Assembly (NCBI GenBank): GCA_949710005.1 | Contig: OX453273.1 | Location: 35,784,250 to 35,848,249 of the forward strand | Origin: Ricordea florida | Taxonomy: Eukaryota; Cnidaria; Anthozoa; Corallimorpharia; Ricordeidae | DNA: 64,000 nt | Direction of reading: 5' to 3' | Shown here: piece by piece, positions 10,419 to 23,400 of the stretch | How the letters are laid out: the number at the start of each line of letters is the position of its first letter | How positions within the stretch are numbered: position 1 is the first letter of the stretch | Translations under genes and position numbers: made by a program | The notes under the pieces: model-generated | Told to the model about the DNA's origin: nothing | Database searches by the model: none | Seen by the model: only the letters and a program-made list of their open reading frames with translations

Positions 10419-13400
10419 CTAAGATCAAAACACAATTACTGTAAATGCTACTGACTTTTCGTTTAGTCAGTTCAAGGAAAATACTGATCAACTTCTGAGT
10501 AGACGATAAACCCTTGTTTTTCCAATGCAAACTGAATTTCAAAGTTTTCATTGTTAAAGGTCAATATCATATTAGAAGGTGATTGTCATGACAATTCATG
10601 TGTAATTATCACTTTTATTACATGAATAAATCGGTCCGAGGACCAGTAACTAAAATCACCCTTTCAGATTGCTTCTTCTGTTTTCCCGTGAGGGTCAATA
10701 TTTTACCAGTATCGGACCGGGTAATGTCCTGAACGATTCCGCGTAATTCAAAGCTATATTTTCGTCATTCAAATTAAGCAGGTGGAAAGTATAGACTCTT
10801 TTTCAATGGATAAGTCCTGAAAGGTCGCTAGAAAAAAAAATCCCCACAGTTCAGACCTTGAAATCCCCACAGTTCAGACCTTGAAATACAGATACATATG
10901 ATCGCACTCGATCGCAGACGATCGCAACCGATCGCAAGAATAGAAAATGGTTCTATTCCTGCGATCGCCAGCGATCGCGATCGCACTCGATCGCAGAGCT
11001 GTTCACATATAATCGCAGAATATCGCTGGCGATCGAGTGTGATCGCCTGCCATGTAAATACAGTATAATTATCATTTAATAACAGTGTGATCATTATTCA
11101 CTAAGAAGGTAATTAATTATTAAACTTCCAATCATCATGCAATAACCGTGTAATCATTACCCACTGGGGTTGTAATTACCATGTAATTAACATGTGGACA
11201 CCAATAATTGATGTTCGCTGACTAGCTCTGTAATTACTGACAAACAGCTAAACCAATGTCGTTCCCCTACCTTGAAATCGCTGTCATTGAGGTAATCCTC
11301 GAGTTTTGACGGATCCACACCTTGCGGAGGAGGTACACGTCTCAGTTCCTCCAAAGTGTAGAATTCCCTAAAGAAAAACAGAACGAAAAAGAAGGTGAAA
11401 ACAACACACTGTTTACATTGTAATGGATAATTAACAACTATTCACCGAAGTGGAGGTGGCTAGTGGTGGATATTTACCGAGCCGCGAAGCGGCGAGGTAA
11501 ATATCCACCACTAGCCACCGACACTGAGGTGAATAGTTGTTTTAGTATATACTAAAACAGTGAGATAAGTGTACACACAAAAAAGAAAAGGGCTTGGAAA
11601 ATAGAGGACTTCTCAAATGACAATCCAACGCAGCGTCGATCACCGTAAGGTATTTTTTGTTGTAATTACTGCCGTACGTCTTGTTTACTCGCTGAGAGAA
11701 AAATTTTGTTTAGTTCTAGTGGCGACATTTCATCAAATGGAGTTGCAAACCCTTTCTGTATTTGAAACCATTCTGTAAAAAATATAATTCAACTTTGGTT
11801 CTCAAGTAAACAAGCGACATCAAATTTGGTTATGCAAGATTAATTTGCATTTGTAAACAATACCTTTCTCGTTGCTTTTTACCGCTAAACTCCGGGTTAA
11901 AAACATAAGCCATTACCTCTGAACACGGCCAAGCCAAATTTAGTCGCTTTCTTGGAGTTTTCAGGGACTGCTTCGTTGTTAATTCGGATGATTTCTTCGC
12001 TTGTCATGCATACAAACCGGGCCGCCATATTCGCGCGGCGGAGCGAAAAATTCGCAAGTTGCTCGGAGGTAAATAGCACAGGATATTCAGAGTTTGACTA
12101 CCCAATCAGCGCGAACCTTCAACGCTATCCACTGTTTTAGTATATACTAAGACAAGATATTAAATTCCAAACGGAATAAATAACACTTTGTAGAGAAGAA
12201 CTTTATTTCTGTGTAGTGGTCAAGCAGCTGTAACATTATTTCACATAGTTACTATCAGATTTGGAAATAAAATCTAAAAACAGTTGTTCGTGCAAAAAAA
12301 AAACCTGAATAAAGAAACTCTGAAGGACGATATTGCGTACTTTAGTTTATGTAACACAAAATTCAAAATATTCACATCTACCATATGAAACAAACTAGAA
12401 TAACGCGTTTACTAAACTAGAATAATTCGCTTGAATTACAACTCAAGATTAGGACTGCGTTCTTTTCAGTGGAACGCAACAAATAAATTGCAATAAATAC
12501 AAGTAAATTACAGGTCTGCGAAGACACTTTAACTCACTTGGTAAAGCTTTCTAAGAGATCGCTGGCAAGGTGCTTTGCATTGATCTGCTTTCCATCCTAA
12601 AAAACAACCGACATTCCGTTAGACTGACAACCACCACCAAAACATGCACTAGGAGAAATTTCTATATAAGATCGAGAATTGCCTCATGGTAGAGGCGCTT
12701 TATCGACTTGCTGGATCAATGGAAGTATCTGGACAACTGTGCACCTACCCCTCCCCTGACCCAAACAAGTTATAATAAGTTACAAAGTTAGCGTTAATGT
12801 TGGGCTAAGGGAGGGGTCGGTGCGCAGTTGCCCAGATACTTACATTGATCCCATTTACTGAGGCCCTGTTGGGGGGGGGGGGAGTGCTCATGTCCCTTGT
12901 CTGAATTTCACAAGCGGCTATGTCGGCATTTCGCAAGGTTCTTTTGTCGCTTGTCGGAATTTACCCCTAACAGGGCCTCGTCTATTTTGACATTGGTGTC
13001 GCTTTCCCTATTTCGCTGGAGTAGTCTGTCGTTTGTTTCAAGGCCATGTCGCTTGTCGGAATTTACCCCTAACAGGCAGTCTTTACTGGACATGAAATAC
13101 CGCGACATAAAACGAGTTTCTTTAGGGGGCGATGCGGGGAGCAAGGGGGAAGGGGTGGGGGTGTTCAGGTCCCTGCGCAACGACTTCAAAAATAAGAGAA
13201 AACGTCATTTGTTTATAACTTTTTATCTCTCACAGCACAACAGTAATACAAAAATAAACCAACATCATACTATAGGAGCAGTTTCACCTTGGGACGTTGA
13301 AAATTAGATCGCTCAGTTTTAAACAGAATTTCAGCTTATCAGTAATATTTGCGTTTTCCACTCTTATCAAGTATCAAATCTAGTTCACTTTATCATGCCT

Positions 13401-14420
13401 TACAACTCCCAAAAACCTTTTCCCCAGTACTATCAGAGAACGTTGTAATTCTAGGGCTGTTTTTTTATTATAACCTAACAGTGTTAATGAAATCCTTTTT
13501 TATTATGACCAAGCTTTGTAGTTCTTAAGTTTTTCTTTTTTTTTTTTATTGATCACTACCATTATTATCTTCTAAAAATTGTCACAGAACTGAAAAATAA
13601 AATATGTATCGTTATCTTTAGATAAATATACATAAAGAAAAAAAATCGCTAAACCTCTTTCGTAAATGCACATCAACTAAAAAAGCGGTTCTTTCAGCTT
13701 TTCTTTTAATGCGTTTTCATATTTTCTAAATCCAATCGAGCCGTTTGCGTCAATTTCCATCTCACCAGTACCTGTTTCTGTATCCTAGTGATATCGTGCG
13801 AGTCGTTCCAGTAAGGAAAGAGGACCTTGAAAGACTGTGGTTCCATTCCCGCGTAAACGACATACACGCGGTGAGACACGCGTTTGCCAACCTCTGGAAA
13901 CAAAACAGACGAGAAACTTATTAAAACAAGTGCAAGTTTAAGTTACATACGCACAGCCTGGATGTAAGGTTCGATAAAAGTATTTATAGCTTTATCAACG
14001 ACTTTTTGTAAAGCGTGCTTCAAAATAGCGACGATTGCCACAATAACACAGTCAAAACGGAATTCTAAACTTCTTCCATAGTCAAACCCGGAGTGTGACC
14101 ATCCTTTTGAAAGCTACTAAACAGTGCTGTACTGTGGCGCTGTTTGTTTTATTGTACACTGCGGTTCTAACATTTTTATATGTGGATTAAACCATGCCGT
14201 ATGACCATCCTTTGGGACGCGGGCTGAACAGTACTGTACCGTGGAACTGTTTGTTTCACTATACAGTGTAGTTCTAACTTCTTAATACGTGGATCAAACC
14301 GTGCAATGTGACTATTCTTTTAACAGTTACTTAAGAAATAGAAAACATGTAGCGTGTTTCTATCGAGTTATAGAAACACGAGTGAAAGTTTGGGAGAACG
14401 AGAAATGTTGTGATAACACG

Positions 14421-14451
<31 letters not shown>

Positions 14452-17400
14452 GAGTTCTCCCAAACTTTCACGAGTGTTTCTATAACTCAATAGAAACACG
14501 AAGAACATGTTTTCTATTTCTTTTAGAAAACACCGCGATGAAAAAAAAGAAAAGCAACTTGTTAGCTTTGATTATCAAAATGTAAATTCTCTTTGCTCGC
14601 GTCATCATTACGTCAACAGCTCGTGCTAGTTCTGTGTTTCTATCGAGTTATAGAAACACGATTTCTAACCAATCAGCGCGCGTACTTTCTTAGGACTGTT
14701 TTCTAATGAACACTGCTGTCCTGCCGTACTATTTGTTTTCCTACTGAAACGGTTTTCCTTTAACTACTCCAATCGTTGATAAGAAAAATTATGTGATAAG
14801 AATATGTGGTCCAAAGAAAGCTACTGAATAGTACGTTTCTTTTTTTTTTTCTTTTACACCGCGTTCCTCGTACCCTTTGCATAGTTCAGCGCCGTCTGCA
14901 TGGCCAGACGCCTGTCTCTGTCCCACCGCTGTCTCCCTGACCCTGTTCGTACATCATCGTCATTTTCCAGCATCCAGCCTTCCCAAACATACACTTCATA
15001 ATATCCATCAACAATAAACAATCCTTAGGAGCCAAACAAGATCGTATTAATGAACACTTTATAAAGAGGTTGGTTTCTAAAGAAACTGGGCCACGTCGAT
15101 AGGTAATTGGAACACTCAACACATGACTTTCCTACATAAAATTGCAAGTTAATAATCAAAGTAGGACTATGGTGAACTCGTGGATATGTTTACAAAACAG
15201 AGAAAAAGGAAATAATTTAAAAATTACGAGGTGTTTTTTCAGAGTTGTGATTGAATGAACTTGAATATAATTTTAATAATCTATAATCACAACGTAAAAG
15301 TGACCAGGGAGCTGAGTAGCTTTTTGAAATAAACATACAGTGAGTACATGACGCCAATCATTTGACTACACTAGGCATCAGTTATAAGGCAGGTGGCAAG
15401 CATACAGTTGTTAAAAAATTTGATAACTTAACATAAGGGTACAGGATTAAATGGCACCGAAACCAAATGTAGTTCTGGTATCCTGCTGCTCACTGTCTGT
15501 GAGTTCAAAGTTTCTAACACATGTAACATGGTCCTTCTGAATAAGGTCTGAATTTTGTTGCCATGACAGTGTCAATTTTATCATCATTATAGTTTTTGTT
15601 GTCTACAAGTCTATTCAATGTATTCAACAGAAATATCCACCTTGATTCTGCAGCTGATAATGAACAAAACCATGTAGGATAGCCCAGCTGACGAATCATA
15701 CCAAACAAGTCTTTCTTGCATTTTTGCAAAGTATGTTAGTGATGATCTTAAAATCCTTAAGACTCTCAATCCTTTATCAAGTTGAATTAGTTTATTTACA
15801 TTACCATCTCATTTTAGGTTATCAGTGGTATATATATTCAGGGTTGCACTTAAAAAAAATCACACTTGCCATCATTAATACAGCAATACATATTTGTTTT
15901 TATCCTTATAACTTCTTGTTTTTACAATGTAAATATGATGAGTCACACAACAGTAAGCAAAACAGGTAAGCCTATTTTTCCAACATGTCTACTTCAACAC
16001 AATCTAGTTCACTTCAAGGTAAATTCGGAAATCAATAGACAGAAAACTTTTCATTGTAACGGCTTGTGGTGTATTGTATATAATATAACGCTTAATACAT
16101 TTTCTACATGACTTACTCTTTTCGAACCCTTTTGACTTTCTTACATTGTAATCTTCATGGTTCTCCGCCATGGCATGCGCCTCCATATTTAATGGTAAGC
16201 GTTGACATACTTCTTGACCGTCCCAATACTTCTCCAACTCCATTCCTGTTCGTACTAACACTTAAATCAGTAGAAAAGTCCTCCATGCGATGTTTCTTAT
16301 CCAGGTTGGCCAAAGAAGTTCTTCCGTTTCACATCATGGATTCGTCAATTTATTCTGTTTTCAGTAGTAGTTTCGTTCAATAACGAGTACTCATTTCCCT
16401 CATATGAGTTCTCATTCAAGTGCTAATTTCGCTCTATGAGTTCTCATCAAAGCTTACTACATTAGCAAGAGATTTTCTCATCTTCAGATCACTTTCGAGC
16501 CAACTGAAATTCATATACTGCTTGTAATCTTGGGGGCGGTCGATGGCGGTCGATGTCGGAAAAGCGAATAGTTATCATCTGTTCACGTTTAGCGCCTGGC
16601 CGAGTAAAAGGCTCATGAAATTCAGTCTCCAAGTTGGTTATTGTCCTAACTGGAAACATTTAAACTCCGTTTGATTTTAGTAAGACCGCTAATGAGGCCC
16701 TGTTAGTGAGGTTCTTTATGTCGCGCGTCTGAGTTTCAAACCTTTTCACGTCGCAATTTCGGAAGGTCGAAGGTCGCTGTCGTAATTTCCCGTGAGCGGC
16801 TCGTCGTTCGTCGCCATTTCAGGTCCTTTATGTCGCCGTTTCAAGGCAATGTCGCTTTTCGAAATTTACCCCTAACGGGGCCTCGCTAATCGTCCTCTTA
16901 AGCTACAAAATCATTACAAACTCTGGCAACGGTACGATACACTTTCAGCGTGAACTTTCATCAACAGACTTCCGTGACTTCGGTCACGACAATTGTCGTC
17001 TTCATATCGGTGCCCCCGAGTTCTATCCGACTAATTACGAAGATGTCTACACTGGAGTGAGTGAGTGAGTGACAATTTGCATATCGGAGTCCCCACAAAA
17101 ACTGGCAAATACGCTTCGCGTATCCACGAGTTAAAAACGATATCACACACGGGCCGGTGCCTACAATTGATACCCGTTCTGTGTGATATAACTGTTGGGG
17201 AAGGTTTTTATTCCTACCACTTGGTGTTCGGTGAACCACTCAATTTTTGTCTTACTATACAGCAACCTCTCATGTGAATATTATTTGCCGGGCGGTCAAG
17301 GCCAAACCACAACACCGGGATCAACTTCCCCTACTCTTCGCGAACAGTGTGTGGGTTCTTTAACGTCCATGAACAAGGGTTGTGAGACGGGACCTACGGT

Positions 17401-20400
17401 TTATCGTCCTTATCCGAGAAAACTAGAAAGTCTAACCACTTACACATGTCAATGAAAAGGCAGCACTTTCTCCTCAGTTTTTTAAAGACCTTGAGTGATG
17501 GTCCGGCCGAGGTTCGAAACCAACGACCTCCCGCACGATAGTCCAGTGCTCAATCAACTGAGCTAACTGGTCATATAATTATTAATAAATTACATGGTCG
17601 CTTGGAGATACGAAAATTTCTCGTGTCGAAAACTATTTCACTCGTTTGCAGCGTTCACTTATAAAATATTTTTCATTGACCACTCGGGCTTAAAAGGTTA
17701 ATATAATGCTACAGAAAGAAAATTTGGTAATGGAGATACAGCAACTATGCTCTTTTATGAAATTTTCTTTTTGCTGTTATTATCATAATACAGTCGAACC
17801 TCGTTATTTCGAACTCCCCGCTATCTCGAACTAAAACCCATTACCCTTAGATTGTTTTTTCAGTAATTTACCATCGGTTATCTCGAACCTCCGTTATCTC
17901 GAACTATTTTTTGTTTCCCTTGAGAGTTTGAGATAGCGAGGTTCGACTGTAATTGTTGTTGTTGCTGTCGTACTAACTGACGTTTTTGGTGTTGCTGTTA
18001 ACATTTCTTTTATATTTTTTTATCACGACTATCAGCCCTTTCTGTACCTGGTTGATTGGCAGAGTAGAGGTCATTCTGGAGAAATGGAAATGGGCATACT
18101 TTTGGTTCTGAACGCGATGGACACAGCACTTCACTTGACGCGAAATTTCCAGTGGCACTGCTCAGTTCAAATAACCGAGGTTGGTAGCGGTGTTTGGCGG
18201 GGTCTAGAAATAATTGTTACATATTACAATAAAATTAAATAATTATAGTATTTACTGCAATTACTACAGTAAACATCGGGTATTAATATCCATTGCAGAT
18301 ACGTATTTTAAGTCTGCCCTCGGGAGAAGATACTACAAGTTGTAAAACGAGATCTACGCCAAGAGGGAGCAGTGAATAGACCCGACAATGACCTTCAGGG
18401 GAAGGTACCGCAATGAGTATCCATCCGATGGAGTCACTGAATAGCCTTGTTTACCATTAACACGGGAAAACCGGTCAGTGGTGGTTTAGGCAAATGGTAA
18501 ACAAAATTCAAAATTGGGAAATTCTGTTAGAAATTGCAGTTGAAAATTTGCAAAACTCACTCCTGTTTGCAGGGAAAATCTACAACTGACAACAAAAGGT
18601 ATTTGAAAAGAAATGGAACACGAAATTTTCCTGTCAGAAAAACAGGACTACCTTTTTAGATGTTCCGTTGCTCCCGTAACGTCCAGGAAACTCGTGTTCC
18701 ATTAACTTTCCTTTCCAAACGGAATTTTTGTTAATGGTAAACCACTCAGTTCTCACTTGCAGTACCATTTGTTTTAAAGCGAGGTTCCACTTTCTATTTG
18801 TGGATCGAACCATGCAATGTGACCATTCTTTGGAATGCTACTGAACAGTAACTTGAATGTAGTATCTGTTTTACTATACAGTGCGGTTCTAACTCTTTCA
18901 TCTGTGGATCAAATCATTCAGTCACCATTCTTTAGAAAGCTACTGAACAGTACTGTACTGTGGCAGTGTTCAGTTGTTTTACTATACAGTGTGGTTCTAA
19001 CTTTTTCATTCGTGGAACAAATCATGCAGTGTGACAATCATGATTCTTTGAAAAGCTACTGAAGAGCACTGCACTGTGGTACTGTTTGTTTTATAGTACG
19101 GGAAAGAGCAACTAAACTGCAGTTTCCTGTGCTACGCTCCAGACCCCGAGCGGCAACTGTGTTGGTTCTGCTTCATCCATATTGTTCGCTTAATCTGAAA
19201 CAAGCGAGTCGGAAAACGTTAGAAAGAACTCGAATCTTACCATTCGCTAGGCTACAGTAATATTTCTTTCCACCAAGTTCCTTCCAGAAATCATCCGGTT
19301 CATTCCCTTCCTCCACTTCAGTGAGGGTGATGGCCGACACTTCCGCGACGTTGCACTCCACACTTTTTCTAAAGATTATATCAACATGCTTACATAAGTC
19401 AGGGAATTAAGCAAATATGCTTGAGGTCTTTAATGGTCAATAACATCATGAACGGGAAATAAATAAGGCCCGGTTCAGACGCCGCACTTTTCATGAGCCG
19501 AACCTATTTCACAGAATTAAGTACATAAAACGTTCGGCGTCTGAATCAATTAGGAACGGCTATTTTAATTTGGAACGGCGCAGGCGTTCTTTTCGCCTGG
19601 CTTTGCCGGAAATTTCCACTTTGGAACGGCCTTGATTCAGACGACGAACTTTTCATGTGCCGAAATAAATGCACAAATTATTATTTGGTACAAATTTTCA
19701 AAACCACTGACAATATTGATTTGTTTTCCTGCAATTGTATTAGCAACGGCTGAGGAAAGGCCAATTAAGTTCGACGTCTGAATCAACAGACGTACTTTGG
19801 TTAATTTGGGTCAGTCCAAATTCGAATTAAGTTCAGCTGATGAAAAGTACGGCGTCTGAATTGGGCCTAATAGTATTTAACCAGGGATGACACAGTCGTG
19901 AGAGGTCTTGCCTTTCTAACGATGTCACCTGGGTATAGGTCCCCGAGTGGGCGTCACACTTGAGTGGGCAATTGAGATGCTTGTTGGATCTCGTCGCTAC
20001 TCAGACGGTTTACCTACGCGCACTGCGGTTCCGCCCCACCCAGTCATTTGTTGATATGAGTGAAGGAATCACACGCAATATAAGGGCGCATCCATCAACC
20101 GGACTGGTCACACTGGAACGAACTAGTTCTGTTCCAGTTAATAGAACAGCGCCAGTTCCGCTCCGCGTTGCCCCATCGTTTGGCGAGGAAACTTCCCGCG
20201 CTTCTTGCACCCACAGGTAGTCCAGTACAAGCAAGGGGTAAACCTTATCCGAACCGGTCAAACCGGATAAATAGCAAGTAACTATCGTCCTTTTACTAAC
20301 CTTTCTTGAATATTCTTGGCAGCTGTTTTGGCCGCTGAACGGGAATCTTCGCTGGACTTGATGCCGTGCCACAGGAAAATGTGTGCTTTACGACAAAGCA

Positions 20401-23400
20401 ACAGCACAAAACTTGTACGAGATCTTAACGAGCTGGAGCTAAAAAAAATTAACGTTTTTAGTGCCCACAGTTACCCATTTCAATACGCAAAGGTGAATAA
20501 CTACAAAACGTCAACTCCAACGCATTCATGTCCAGGGCTGACCTCATTTTCATACAACCTCCTGCTAATCAGAATTCTGTGTGTTCAGCTGAGACATTAA
20601 TGGTGGCTACCGAGGTTTTGCATCAAATTAGAACATTACGCATAGTGTAAAAAGTTAAAATAATAAAAAATCAAAAATCATAATAGCAACAATGGTAATG
20701 AGAATAACACATCAATTTTTCCAAAAACCCCAACGTCGAATGTTCCGCAATTTTAATTAACTGGAGATTCCAGCGCCACTTTCACAGAGTACAATTTTAT
20801 TTTACAATAACTGTGACGAATTCAGTGGTAACTAATGCTTAAGTTTCATGCAATGCATACACAAAACAACACTGGCCTGAAAAAAGCACCGTTCAAAATG
20901 GACACGTTTCGTTTAACACAGTCTGAAGTTGCCGCTGAACTATCTCAGTAAAGAAATAGGTTAGGAAGACAACGATTCTCGCGACTTACTTTGCTTTGAC
21001 TTGATGCAGGCACGCTTCGCCTGGTTCCTCGTTACGGATAACATACAGACGTACAGTTGACGTGTCTGATCAAAGGTAACATTTATAGCATGTTAAAAAA
21101 ACATTGAAAATGAAAAGGGCAAACAATTTTTTTCGCAGTTAAGATCCCCAATCCTAATCCTTATCTTGTAAAATTTAATCGCTTGGAGAAAATCGACCTT
21201 TCAGAGCGAAATTCTGCTTAAGTTGAACTTGGGAATTTTGAGCGTGGATCCAGTTAAAGCCGCTCACGAACCATGAGGTCATTATGCACAAAGCATATTC
21301 GGTTTTTGTTCCATAACGCCCCTTCTTACTCCACTGCAGAGTAACCCCCAGCATTAGATGTATCATAGCTGTTACCCATTTGTACACCTGTGTAAAGTAC
21401 GGTTCCTTGTATAAGGAAACAATACAGTGCTTTTCTTAACACGCTAATCACTTCAATGCAAATACTTTACCACCGCACGTGCGTGGATTCTAGCCGAGTA
21501 ATGTTGGAAACCCGTAAGACTTCAATTGTGTAACGTGCGTTCACAGCTTGTCCAGATTCAATATTTTCCAAGTGCCTTATTTGGAAACAGCTTTCCCCAG
21601 TATTTCAGCTTGTTGGCACTGTCAGGCTTCCATGGCGCGTAGTAAACGGTAGTACATTCATGTCCTACTATACACTAAACATTTCAAACATTGTAACTCT
21701 TCTGCTTTTCAAGTTATCTTGCTAGAAAAATTCATGTAAACAAAGCATCAAGTAAGAAACAACGTGTAGAAGTATAAGATTTTTTGCTGCAAACGTTTTC
21801 GTGTAATTCTCGATTGAAAACTCAAACAAGTCTTGAACAACGGCTCCAGAATATAGGACATGAATGTATTCCCTACTTACACTTGCAACAACGACGTGTC
21901 CGCCATGTTTGGAGCAGAGGCGGGTATTTCCCAGCAAATACGTCACACTACCAAAGCCAGTTTGACTGGCTAATTAGGTTTTTATTGTTTTCGAAATATG
22001 TTAGTTGGTAGATTAAATGTGGACAAGCTGTGGTCTAAGAGAGTCAGAGACAGTTACACGTTTCAAGTGTTATAGGTTTCTAGTTATCCCATAAGACTGT
22101 TCGTACCCATCCAATGTTACTCGCATGACTTCATCACATGAATATCAAAAGACATATCTCACCTGTGAATGACACGGCAGCCTCATCTACTTTCTTCCTG
22201 TAGGGATTAAGTAGAATACCTTGATATAAACAATTTTACTGGTAAAATGCTACTGAATTTGTGCTTCTTAGAGCAGCTCTTCCAAAAAAACACAAACATC
22301 GCCAACGGGGATGAATCACCGAAAACAGCACGGGATTCCGACTGGCACATCAACACTGATTTTTGTTTGTTTGTTTTTCCGTTTGTCTGGTAACCCAAAA
22401 TAATCACCTGATTCAAGTGCAGCCGGGGAATAAAAGACCAGCAAAAGCAGAAGGCTTGAAATATGACAAGAGCAACCCTAAAAAGCATGTAAATGGACAC
22501 AAGACAGCAACTGCATAGGGATGCTACCATTCACTTCTGGGACCAAAAATGTCAATTCTCACAAAAAAAAAACCTCAGCAATAATGCATAAGAGGAAGAC
22601 AAAGGAAATCAAGGATCGTGACGTGTTTGGATATCTGATAAAACACGACTCGTATTTGCATTGTTAATTTCTCATTATAAATAATTTCGTTGGAAAAGCT
22701 ATATCATACACTAAATACATGTGTTTCATCACATATCAAACACATCGCGCGCCGCGCGTCGTATTTCCAACTCCCTTCTCGGTGTTTGATATGTGCTGAA
22801 ACATTGCATCTCGTGTTTGAAATTACGTGGGAGCATAAACGCATGAGACTTGAAACGTGTAGCTACCTTTGCATGTCTTTAACTACGGCTCGTCCACATT
22901 CAACCCACCAAGTACCACATTTAAAAAATCGAGAAAACCAAATACATCGATCAAATTTACTTCGGTAGTATGACGTACTTGGCGGGAAATACTTATTTGC
23001 TCAAAACATGGCAGTTTCCAAATACGGTCTTTGGGAAATATTGAATCTTGAAGAGCTGTGAACGCACGTTACACATTTCAAGTCTCAGTGATGGTTTCTG
23101 GTTATGGCGGGTTTCACAGATGAAGTGCACCGATTATGGTGCTAGTGCGTGTGACGACTGAACTTTTTATCATGAACGAAGGAAGAATGAAAGCAGTGAA
23201 CAAGCATTAGTCTTTAAAAGGTTGTTATATTCAATTACTGTCAGATGTATTATAATGTGTCTATCAGCATTTTTTAATGGCAAATTCAGAGTTTACAGTG
23301 TCTGACAATGTTAATTTGACTTCAGTTCTAAAACGAAGTCGAACTTTCTGGTACTTTTACATTACTGTAAAGAGTCCGATAGCTTTGTGTTACTCGAAGA

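Larger units (their letters stand above)
15024..18047 (-). other. SVIL intron 18 with repeats
   Basis: A 3-kb intron with no supported exon. It contains MITE copy B, a SINE, a pogo-like MITE and an inverted ATATCACACACGGG / CCCGTTCTGTGTGATAT pair at about 17138-17193. Confidence 0.6.

Noticed and set aside
10890-11050. GCGATCGC motifs resembling cyanobacterial HIP1.
   Set aside because: Confined to one 160-bp cluster inside an animal intron; no other sign of bacterial DNA.
16004-16261. A minus-strand frame in a SVIL intron.
   Set aside because: Exons 18 and 19 join directly in phase and supervillin continuity leaves no room for it.
20010-20372. A 120-codon minus-strand frame.
   Set aside because: It overlaps SVIL exon 16 out of frame; the conserved frame is the other one.
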